Source of the DNA: Campanula takesimana
Lineage: Eukaryota > Streptophyta > Magnoliopsida > Asterales > Campanulaceae
Assembly (NCBI GenBank): GCA_026119855.1
Contig: JAOWBW010000162.1
Location: 1,617,076 to 1,681,075 of the forward strand
Length of the DNA stretch: 64,000 bases
Direction: 5' to 3'
Of the stretch, positions 12,636 through 21,512 are shown piece by piece (positions within the stretch are counted from its first letter, which is position 1; each line of letters opens with the position of its first letter). Below the pieces are notes generated by a model. It was not told the DNA's origin and did no database searches. It saw nothing but the letters and a program-made list of their open reading frames with translations. Position numbers and translations under genes: made by a program.

Positions 12636-13320
12636 CAATGGCGGAGCCACCATGGGGCAAGCAGGGGCAATTGCCCCCTCTTGAGTTTTTTTTTTTTTTT
12701 TTTTTTTTTACGACCATGATAACCACTTTGCAAGTATGCTTCCCTTTTTCTTTTACTTTTAAATTTGCTTACTCCTTCGGTCTGAAAATGTTGTTCCCTA
12801 ATTTTTTTGGTTAATTTGATCTTTGAGCAATAATTTTAATTTAATTCAGTTATCATAATAATAATCTATCAATAACAAATATCAAATTAAAATTATTGTT
12901 CAAAGTTCCTTCGCTCTAACATAAAAAAAGTGAACAATATTTTGAGAGGAGAGAGTATTTTGCAAGTTGAAAAAGTCATTCACTGGGTCTAACTAAGGTG
13001 GTGCTTTACTTTACATGGGCCACCATTATACTCTACACTTTTGGTTGTTATACCGTTATTGTGTGAATAATTTTTCTTCTGCTAGCCACTTTTGGAATGC
13101 AACATCAATCTTGTCCAATAATCCCCAAATTTTACTTGGATTAAATTGTCTAATTACCTTACTACCTTCGTCCCACTTGAAGAGGTTGATATTCGTTATT
13201 GAATTGTCTCACTTGAAGGGTAACTTTCATCTTTGGGAAGCACTAATACAAAAGAACACTCATCATTCCTTTGCTCCAAAAAAAATGCCCCCCTTCCTTC
13301 GATTCCTGGCTCCGCCACTG
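12636..13320. mobile_element. hAT element (CAGTGGCGGAGCCA ends) with 8-bp TSD
   Basis: The 8-bp duplication GGGTGGGG occurs at 12628-12635 and 13321-13328. The ends CAATGGCGGAGCCACC and GGCTCCGCCACTG are inverted repeats of the kind seen in Tip100-like hAT elements. It is 685 bp long and non-coding, with an older Stowaway inside at 12770-12957. A second copy in opposite orientation begins at 14145. Confidence 0.9.
12770..12957. mobile_element. Stowaway-like MITE inside the hAT element
   Basis: CTCCTTCGGTCTGAAAATGT and ATATTTTGAGAGGAGAGAG are imperfect inverted ends flanked by TA. The related hAT copy holds a counterpart at about 15938-16173, so the insertion predates spread of that hAT family. 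Confidence 0.65.
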
Positions 13321-13409
13321 GGGTGGGGAAAAGATGGATGGAAGGGGTGGTGTTGGAGGTGTAGTGGGTAGCGTGGGGTTGTATGTGGAGTTGGGTGTGT
13401 GAGTGAGTG

Positions 13410-13595
13410 GGGGAGTTAACATTTTTCGGAACGAATTACGAGTAGAAATTCGTAAGTCATTTTACTTAGAAAAGTGGGAAAACCATTTTTTAGAAAATAT
13501 TTTTCCCATTTTTCGGTGCGTAACAAACACCGGAAAATGAGGAAAACATTTTCCGGAAGTTGTTTTACCCGAAACAAACGGAGCCAGTATTATCG
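13410..13595. repeat. Probable MITE rich in GGAAAAC/GTTTTCC
   Basis: CATTTTCCGGAAGTTGTTTT and AAACAAACGGAGCC near 13550-13587 match a motif of repetitive plant MITEs with ends related to GGCTCCGTTTGTTT. The left end is unclear. Confidence 0.4.
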
Positions 13596-13686
13596 TCTCA
13601 ACATTATGAAGGATATTGAATTTTTCTTTACACATTACATATTATTCTAGATTGTATTATTTACTTTCTCAATAAATTTACAATCT

Positions 13687-13936
13687 TACTCCTTCCGTCC
13701 CATTTCAAATTGCAAATACTAGGTTGGCACGGGGATTAAGGGAAAAAGTGAAAAAGATGATGTGTTGTGAGTGTTGATAGTTGAGTGGGAGAGAGAAAGT
13801 GGGGTAGAGAATAGTTAGTGTGTTAGTGGATGTGAGTGTGCAAGTGGGTTAAAACTTGTCATTTTTGGATTTTGCAATTTTAGTTGGGACACCCTTTTTG
13901 GCAACTTTTGCAATTTGAAATGGGACGGAGGGAGTA
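13687..13936. mobile_element. Stowaway MITE
   Basis: CTCCTTCCGTCCCATTTCAA pairs with TTGAAATGGGACGGAGGGAG; TA flanks. Confidence 0.9.
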
Positions 13937-14183
13937 TATTTTTTAAATATTATATTATTTACTTTACTAGAGTTTATTTTATTTAGTTTCTTAATAGGGT
14001 TATTATTGTATAGTTTATAAATATTTTACTTTTATTTAATAATATTTGAGTTTTTCATACTATTCTTTTCTTCTTCGTATAATTGACTTCGTCTCTTATT
14101 GAAATATTGACGGATCTCATCAATATCCTTTCCCATATGTACAGTGGCGGAGCCAGGAATTTACAGAAGGGAGGACAAGAAAT

Positions 14184-15564
14184 TGTTGGTGTGTATGCCC
14201 TAGGAACGTTATTTGAACGATTAATGTTATCATTTGCTTTACGCTTTAATAAAAATATTGAATGTTTGATTATTATATCTTTTGCATGTTTATTATAATA
14301 ATCTCCGTCCCTAGTAATTATGATTAAATACTAGTATAAGTTTAATGGATAAGCATATGATGATTATGTGTATTAGATACAATTAGATTTATGGGTATTT
14401 GTTGGAGAACAAATACTGGACTGACCCCCTATGAGATTTATGTCATGGTCAAATGTCATAATTAAATCTCATATAGTTGTATCATTTTAGACCTGATGTT
14501 ATTACAGTCTTCCACATGATGAACATTACGTTTGACATATTCAAACGTTACCCTTAACCGGGTAGCTATAAATGATATGATTGGCGTAATCGAAATCATG
14601 TAGGGAAGAGTAATAAGCAAAGAAGGGATTTGTTCCTCGTCAAAAGAGATGCCAAGCTTTGGCCACTAGATGAATGATATTGATGAAATGCATGGCCATG
14701 CTCAAATGAATTGATTGGATCACTATCATTTGTATTATCAATACATTCGGGATCGAGAAAGCATTGAACAAAGTAAGTTGACCATTGACTATGGTTTACA
14801 TTCAATAGACATCGTGTAACAAAGAGATTGTGTTATGTTCTATTGTAGGAAACTTTGGGATTTCAAAGTTATACTAGTTGGGTAGTCATAATGGCTTGCT
14901 AGAGGCCGCTTATGACTTACGGGTTCTGAATGGTTCAGACTCGTTGCCAACTTAGTATAATCATATTGGGTCACACACACAGAGCGTATAATTAAAAGGA
15001 ACGAAAAACGAGGCAGTACGGAACAGGAACCGTACGGCTCCATAAGAGCAATACAGCTTCCTTGGAGTCGTACGGCTGGTGTGGCGCATTGCAGTTTATT
15101 TTAGAATTTTCTTGTTGGACAAGAACTCCTAAACCCTAAAGGATCTTAGAGACCTCTAGTATATAATATGTGCAGCCGGGATTCAGTCATATATCGTTGA
15201 TTTGTGAAATCATAACCTCTTTCTTGGAGAGAGAAAATACATATATTATACTAGGTTATTAGGTTTGATTATTCTCAGTCATCAAACACTAATAATCATA
15301 GGGAGCAATTGAATCGTTCTTCATCAAGTTTTTCAATCCGAAGGACCTAGCATTCAAGTCAAGAAGAGTTCTTGAATCCGCTCGACGTGTGGATCACCGG
15401 TAGAGGGTGCTCATCTTAGCATCTAAATCTAAGGTTTCATATCTCGATCTACAAGGTTTAGTTTCTTTCATCTTACATATTATGAATTATTGATCATAAC
15501 AGATCTAGGCTTTGAGTTTCTTCATGTAATGTTTTCCGCTGCGAATGATTGCACGAACCCAACA
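14184..15564 (+). mobile_element. Solo LTR with 5-bp TSD (copy 1)
   Basis: This 1381-bp unit begins TGTTGGTGTGTATGCCC and ends ACGAACCCAACA. It is flanked by the perfect 5-bp repeat GAAAT (14179-14183 and 15565-15569). There is no internal retrotransposon coding sequence and no second LTR, so it is a solo LTR left by recombination. A TATA-like AGTATATAATATG lies near 15158-15170. A second copy with the same layout is at 57463-58853. Superfamily is not provable from the LTR; TGTTGG...CCAACA ends are common in Ty1/copia. Confidence 0.9.
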
Positions 15565-15937
15565 GAAATTTGGAGCAAATGATTTTTTTTAGTGTACGTA
15601 CTCTTGCATTTGTGCTTCCCAAAGATGGAATTTACCCTTCAAGTGAGACAATCCTAAAAGAAATATCAATCTGGTGGAATTTACCCTTCAAGTGAGACAA
15701 TTCAAAAAGGTATACCAACCTCTTCAAGTGGGACGGAAGTAGTAAAATGCTTAGACAATTTACTCTAAGTAAAATTTAAGGATTATTGGACAAGGTTGAT
15801 GTTATATGCATTACAAAAGTGGATAGAAGAAGGAAAAATCGCTCACGCCAACATACGTTTAGAGTATATTGGTGATAATGTAAAGTAAAGCACTATCTTT
15901 GTTGGACACGAGTGAATGACTCCTTCAACCTGCAAAA

Positions 15938-16173
15938 TACTCCCTCCCTCCCAAAATTTTGTTCACATTTTTTATGTTAAGCTCGAAGGAACTTGGGACA
16001 ATAATTTTGATTTAATTTAATTGTCCTAATATAAGTATAATACTTTTTATTGATACACTATTAAAAATACTATCAGCAAAAAGTTATACACTTTCATTAC
16101 TGTAGCTGAATTAAACTAAATAAAACTACGGCTCAAAGTTCGTAGTATTAACTCTTTAAGACGAGGGGAGGTG
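15938..16173. mobile_element. Degraded Stowaway inside hAT copy 2
   Basis: CTCCCTCCCTCCCAAAATTT is at the left; a diverged GACGAGGGGAGGTGGG is at the right. It is the counterpart of 12770-12957. Confidence 0.5.
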
Positions 16174-16235
16174 GGAAAACTTAAAAATAAAAAAAGGCAG
16201 TTTAACAAAGCAGTGTAGTATAAAGTAGTCATGTC

Positions 16236-16420
16236 CAGTGTTCTAAAAGACACCCGCCTAAGCCCCGCCTAAGCGCTAGGCGTTCATGAAGCGCCTAAGT
16301 CTTGCCTAAGATATTATAACTATTTCAGAATTCTCGGCCCCGACTAAGTCCGTTTAGACCCCGCTAGGCGCTAGGCCTGTTGCGGCGCCTAGCGACCGCC
16401 TAGCGCTTTTTAAAACCTTG
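16236..16420. mobile_element. hAT MITE (CAGTGTTCTAAAAG family) with 8-bp TSD
   Basis: The 8-bp duplication GTCATGTC lies at 16228-16235 and 16421-16428. The ends are CAGTGTTCTAAAAGAC and CTTTTTAAAACCTTG. The 185-bp body is made of CGCCTAGCGCCTAGG-like short repeats. Confidence 0.9.
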
Positions 16421-16794
16421 GTCATGTCGTCTAAGCGCAAAAAAAAAATAAAAAAAAATTATAATATTGGTCGGACAACCTCACAAGGAATTTGATATTC
16501 ATCCATCTAGATATAAGTTGTGAAAAAGAAAAAAAGAAGGTTTTGGTATTAGTCCAAGAAATATGAAAGAATAGCAGGCCCGGTCATAATTCATAAACTG
16601 GGCTTTGCACCAGGAAGATGCTAAACAAGCCCGATATGGATCCACTAACCCTTAGAACACCTATATTTTTTTTCGAAGGAACATAGAACACCTATATGTA
16701 GCATGAAATATTAATTTTTACATCTGTCCAGCCTAAAATTGGGATAGAACTAAAGAAGTCGAAAATACTAAGGCCACGTTAGAGGTGTGAGCAT

Positions 16795-17072
16795 TACATG
16801 TGTCTTTCCGTCCCGTAATAAATGTTTCATCGGTTTCAAATTATATGTCTATCATTTCACTTGCACGGAAATTAAGAAGTTGCGGAAAGTAGGAGAGATA
16901 ATGAACAGGAAGAATAGTAATAAGTTGATTGGTGTTGTGAGTATAAAGTAAAGTAGGAGAGAGAATGAGTGAGAGGAATAGTAAAATTTGTTTGTCATTT
17001 TAGGAAGTAGACGTATACTCTGAGACAGACTAAAAAGGAAAGGTGGATGTATACTCTGTAACGAAGAGAGTA
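16795..17072. mobile_element. Degraded Stowaway MITE
   Basis: CTTTCCGTCCCGTAATAAAT is at the left; CTGTAACGAAGAGAG plus TA is at the right. The interior AGTAAAGTAGGAGAGAGAATGAG is shared with 33455-33755. The left boundary is approximate. Confidence 0.5.
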
Positions 17073-17402
17073 TCTCATCTAACTTGTCAATTTTTTAAAA
17101 AATAAAATGTGCTTTACTTGCTTGTGTATTATTTCTGCAATGGCAAAATTACATTATAACTCTTTCTTTATCTAAAAAAATGATATTTATTTCATTGGAC
17201 ATAATCTTCCTCAAAGCAAGGTCCTTCCGCATAGTGCCACTGCTCACCGAAGTCAATTGTGTATATTAGATGAATAAGTTGGGATCGGTCAATACTCGGA
17301 AAGCAGATGTAATAACGTCGTTCTACAAGCAACAAAACTTCTCTACCTTACGCAAAGGGTGCACCGTTTGTTGTAAAATTTTGGTCAACATAAAGCTATG
17401 TC

Positions 17403-17410
<8 letters not shown>

Positions 17411-17456
<46 letters not shown>
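17411..17456. repeat. (TA)n microsatellite
   Basis: Uninterrupted TA repeats of about 45 bp. Confidence 0.95.
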
Positions 17457-17457
<1 letters not shown>

Positions 17458-17842
17458 CTTATGAATGTGAAAATTTATAGAATCAGGCTTATGGGGATAT
17501 ATTTCAATTAAAAGGTGTGTAATCAAAGAAATAATCTTGTGATTGATTGTCACAAATATATCATCAAGATTATAAAGGTAATGTATTTAAATTAATTATC
17601 TAAAAATCATGTCATCATTACTCGGTGTTATGTATTACTATCTCTGTCCCTAAATGAGTGTCTAAATTTCATTTTAAGGGACATCTGAAATTCACAACTT
17701 TTGTACAATTTGGTGGCAAAGATTCATATATAATCTTGTAATCTCCTTTCCAAAACATTTAGTTTTGCACGTATAAAGAGACCGGTGAAAAAAATTTCGA
17801 AAAAAAAAAAATTAGCGACAGTTATGGTAAAAAAAAAAAAAA

Positions 17843-18033
17843 CAAGGTTCTAAAAAGCGCTAGGCGGACGCTAGGCGCCGCAGCAGATCCTAGCGCCTAG
17901 GCGGGGTATAAACGGACTTAGGCGGGGCCGAGAATTCAGAAATAGTTATAATATCTTAGGCGGGACTTAGGCGCTTCATGAACGCGAACGCCTAACGCCT
18001 AGGCGGCCTAGACGGGCGTCTTTTAGAACAATG
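17843..18033. mobile_element. hAT MITE, same family as 16236-16420, inverted
   Basis: The ends are CAAGGTTCTAAAAAGC and CTTTTAGAACAATG. The body is the reverse complement of the 16.2-kb copy (GGCCGAGAATTC, AGTTATAATATCTTAGGC). It is flanked by A-rich tracts compatible with an AAAAAAA target duplication. Confidence 0.8.
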
Positions 18034-18039
18034 AAAAAA

Positions 18040-18345
18040 ATACACTCATTTTAAGAAGGAAATGGAAGGAAGGGAAAGGAAAATTAATAAGATTTTCCCT
18101 CCGACGCAATCCTCCCAAAAGTGAGAGGAATTGGAAGGAAATAAAGTCTTATTAACAAGTTTTTATGATGAACCTATATTACCCTTCAAATATAACTTTT
18201 TATTTCTTTCATTAAGGGTACAATAGTAATTCAAAGTATTTTCCTTCCCTTTCTTTCATAAACTAAGGAGCACCCCCATAAGAAATTGTATTCCCTCCCC
18301 TTCCCTCCCTTTCCTTTCTCTCCATTAAAAACTCGGGAGCGGACC
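18040..18345. repeat. Purine/pyrimidine-rich repeat (GGAAGG/CCTTCC)
   Basis: AGGAAATGGAAGGAAGGG near 18055 and CCCTTCCCTCCCTTTCC near 18298 form a loose inverted pair. The block abuts the 1.8-kb hAT element and looks like a decayed MITE. Confidence 0.4.
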
Positions 18346-18937
18346 CTTAGGGCAGTGTTCTAAAAGACGGGCGCCTAGGCGCTAGTAGTGGTGCCACCGT
18401 GACTCTCGGAAAATCGGCGGAACTAGGCGCCGCCTAGGCGGGATAGGCGGTCTTAGCGGGCTTGGCGGGGTTGGGCGCCGACTAGGCAGTCCAAGGCGGC
18501 GCCTAGAGACTGGATAAAAAGCTTCGTTTTCGACGGCGAGGTGGTCAGAGTTGCCGGTTGCGTTTCGGCTATTCCAATTTCGTCGGAGATTTCATGGATT
18601 CCGGGAACCTTGAAACTGGAAAGCTGTGGAAAATGGAGATTTATGCAGGGTTTTGGGGAGCGGGAAATAGGAAAGAGGAGGAAGAGGGTGAAGTTGCATT
18701 TACACAGAGCAGTGACGGCGCTTCCAATTTCGTCAGAGATTTCATGGATTCCGGCGAGGTGGTCGGAGTTGCTGAAGTGACGGCGCCCATTCATGGAGTG
18801 GAGAAGAGATAATTATCAAATGGGAGTAAAGAGGCTGGTGTCATCTAGGGTTAGGGTTTCTTTAGAATACTTATAATGGGCTGGGCCAATTTTAGTTTAG
18901 ATGAGAAATTTAATTGGGTTGTATGTAAGTTTGAGTA

Positions 18938-19850
18938 AATAGGTACAAGTTGGGTAGTATTATTTGCAAGACATGGGTTGTGCAAGGCATAAGTTATTTA
19001 CTATAATACCCTCATATATATACCTCCAAAATACCCAAATCCATTCATTTTATAACCCTAACTTTCAATTCCAATTCCTAACTTGACTTTTATGCCTAAA
19101 ATTCGATCCTATAATGCTTAATTGTAGTTTAAATTTGATCCTACATTGTTGTAATTGTGTTTGATTGCTTTATTTGGGGTTTATTGTTCGAATTGTGTAC
19201 GAATTGGTGGTTAAAAAAATCTGAAACTGTCGGCGTTGATTTCGTGTGGTTTTACACGAGTTGTTCTTGTGGGTTTCGTATGCCTTTACACGAGATAGTT
19301 CCATGTAACCCGTATGAACTTTACACGAGATGGTTCTCAACATTTCGTGTATAGGCATACGAAATGGTTCTCAACATTTCGTGTGTAAGCACACGAAATG
19401 TAAACTGTTACTGAAAAAAAAACAAAAATTGTAGATTGATGATTTATTGCATTTGCACATGTGTGTATCATGTATTGGTTTTTGAATTATCCAGTTTGTA
19501 TGAAATTTGTTTGTTTGGATGTTTGGATTATGCAGCAGCCTTGTTAAAAACTGTTTATTTCGTGTCAAATTAGGTGAAATGCATCGTGTTATTTCGTGTA
19601 AAAGTTGGTGAAATGCATGTGTTATGTTTCGTGTAAACTTGGGTGAAACTCAACGCATTATTTCGTGTAAAATCAGGCGAAACTAACAACTTCTATCTTT
19701 GCCATATTTCGTGTAAAAGTGTGCGAAATAAACCCATTATTTCGTCCACGTTTACACGAAACGCGCGTATCCGGGTAAGGGTATTTTAGGCATTCATGTG
19801 CCTTGTACACAATGGTGTCTTGCAAATAGAATTCGCCGTACAAGTTAATG
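18938..19850. mobile_element. Nested inverted-repeat element with TTTCGTGTAAA motif field
   Basis: GTACAAGTTGGGTAG and TATTTGCAAGACATGG at the left are imperfect inverted copies of TGTCTTGCAAATAGAATTC and GTACAAGTTAATG at the right. Between 19230 and 19765 the motif TTTCGTGTAAA (or its complement TTTACACGAAA, with variants) recurs about fifteen times at irregular spacing. No coding capacity was recognised. Boundaries and superfamily are uncertain. Confidence 0.6.
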
Positions 19851-19979
19851 TATCCATGTGTGTTTGCACTTTAAAAACATTTTAGGATAATTTTTGTCAT
19901 AGTGTATTTAATTAAAATAATTTTTTAATTTTTTATAAATAATAAAAATAAGTAGCACTATTTTTTAAATAAATATATA

Positions 19980-19985
<6 letters not shown>

Positions 19986-20034
<49 letters not shown>
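19986..20034. repeat. (TA)n microsatellite
   Basis: A TA run inside the right arm of the 1.8-kb hAT element. Confidence 0.95.
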
Positions 20035-20042
<8 letters not shown>

Positions 20043-20539
20043 TTTATAAAAAAAATATTAAAAATGCGCTAATTTCTCCGCCCCGCCTCCGCCCCGTCTA
20101 GACACTCTAGGCGCTAGGCGTTGCTCCGCCGCCTAGCGTCTTTTAGAACACTGCCTTAGGGACTGACGGGGGAGTGGTATTCTGTAAAAATTAAAACGTG
20201 AGTGTTTGCTACGTACACGTGACAAGAGATATACTATATGAGACATCCTATATGACTTATCATCCAAAAATAGCTTATAGCATTAACCAATACTGTATAA
20301 ATAACAGGTTAATTTTGTAAGTCATTTTTGAAGTTTGGTTGAATTTAAAGCCTCATTATTATTATTTTCGTATTTTCATTATCGATTACAATTACATAAC
20401 ATGCACTGATATTATGAGGGCATTTTCATCACATAACAAATATGGTCGGTTTCTTTTGTCTCAAAATAAATATTATATTTATAAATAAAAAATAATTTTA
20501 GCTTAATATTTTTCCGTTTTTAGCCATTACAAAGTTTCT

Positions 20540-20632
20540 AATACAACAAGAGGATAGGGTTCGAACACCTAACCTCTAAGTGGGAAGGCAGGAGCCCATG
20601 CTAACTAAGCTACAGCTCTTCAGCACTTTAGC
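20540..20632 (-). repeat. tRNA-derived SINE fragment
   Basis: On the minus strand TGTAGCTTAGTTAGCATGG (A-box-like) is followed by GGTGTTCGAACCCTA (B-box-like) at tRNA-like spacing. No cloverleaf with intact acceptor stem is present, so this is a SINE or tRNA pseudogene, not a tRNA gene. Confidence 0.55.
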
Positions 20633-20927
20633 TTAATATTATTATTGTATAAGCGATGCACAAATAATTAAACCATAAGTAAAATGCATTTTTTTTCTTT
20701 TAAAAACATGCTCCGTATTGTTGAAAATGCTGGTAAGTCAAATGCGAAATTTATTATTAGAACGAAAACAATATATGCCAAAAGCTCAAAATAACAAATT
20801 GCACATCATTTTGTAACAGAAATTTTTTATCATATGACAAATTGGCAATCGAACAAGAAGAAATAGTACCCACACAATTACAGTACATTTGAGTATCTCC
20901 CTTCAAATTAAAGAACAAAATAAGTAG

Positions 20928-21165
20928 TACTCCCTCCTTCCGTCCCAAATTAATGTTTTTAGTTTGACTTTATACGGAGATCAAGAAAAAGTAAATGTTG
21001 TGAGTATGAAAAGTAAAGTAGGAAAAAGAAAGTGTGTAGGAAGTTTTTGTTCTGAGAATGACAAATGAGACACACTTTCTATTTTAGGTAATAAAGTAAA
21101 GTAAGAAAATTGGGACAAACTAAAAAAAATAAAAAAAAGTAAGAACATGCGGGAGAGGGGTAGTA
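20928..21165. mobile_element. Stowaway MITE upstream of the F-box gene
   Basis: CTCCCTCCTTCCGTCCCAAA is at the left with TA flank. The right end is diverged (GGGAGAGGGGTAGTA). The interior GACTTTATACGGAGATC is shared with copies at 28554-28789 and 49100-49333. Confidence 0.65.
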
Positions 21166-21257
21166 ATAAAAAATCAATGAATATTCCGGAATTGACCAAG
21201 AAAAGGTAGTTGGCAAAGGGATCTTTTCATATGAAAGGCATGAGGCAAAGATGACCA

Positions 21258-21457
21258 CATCTCTCTCTCTCTCTCTCTCTAGAAAAATAATTTCCGTTTT
21301 TAACAGTTTTCGGTCCCTCCCTCCCGCCCTCCCTACCAAAAAAAGCTTTAATTACTACCAACACACAGTAATGACGATTCTCTCTCTCTCTCTCTCTAAA
21401 CGTAGCTAAAAGGTGAGGTGAATCTTTCTCTCTCACGCACACACACACAGAGACACA
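21258..21457. repeat. CT/CA microsatellites at the F-box gene 5' end
   Basis: (CT)n runs lie at 21261-21280 and 21380-21397, and (CA)n at about 21437-21448. They lie 55-250 bp upstream of the F-box ATG, where plant 5' UTRs and core promoters often carry such tracts. Confidence 0.7.
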
Positions 21458-21512
21458 AATTGGGAGTTTTGGTCTGTATCTCCGGCTTCTCCGTTTCCCG
21501 GCGTCGGCAGTC

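Larger units (their letters stand above)
14145..16173. mobile_element. Second copy of the CAGTGGCGG hAT family, split by a solo LTR
   Basis: CAGTGGCGGAGCCAGGAAT at 14145 starts a copy that, after the LTR at 14184-15564 is skipped, follows the reverse complement of 13320-12770. Shared blocks include CTTCCCAAAGATG, CAAGTGAGACAATTC and GGATTATTGGACAAG. The distal end, including a decayed Stowaway near 15938-16173, has lost a recognisable terminal CACTG, so the right boundary is approximate. Confidence 0.7.
18353..20153. mobile_element. 1.8-kb non-autonomous hAT element with 8-bp TSD
   Basis: The duplication CCTTAGGG lies at 18345-18352 and 20154-20161. The ends CAGTGTTCTAAAAGACG and CGTCTTTTAGAACACTG are inverted repeats identical in type to the 185-bp MITEs at 16.2 and 17.8 kb. 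GC-rich CGCCTAGGCG subterminal repeats fill both ends. The interior holds a GC-rich segment with an internal duplication (18540-18610 and 18715-18785, both reading CCAATTTCGTCRGAGATTTC) and a nested inverted-repeat element at about 18938-19850. No transposase is present. Confidence 0.9.

Noticed and set aside
12338..12814. ORFs of 75-131 codons around 12.3-12.8 kb
   Set aside because: They run through a Stowaway MITE and a hAT end; low complexity and no domain.
18453..18812. Three overlapping ORFs of 79-113 codons, possible small gene
   Set aside because: They lie inside the 1.8-kb hAT element on an internal duplication; no domain, start context or partner exon supports a gene. Captured sequence remains possible and is listed as a finding.
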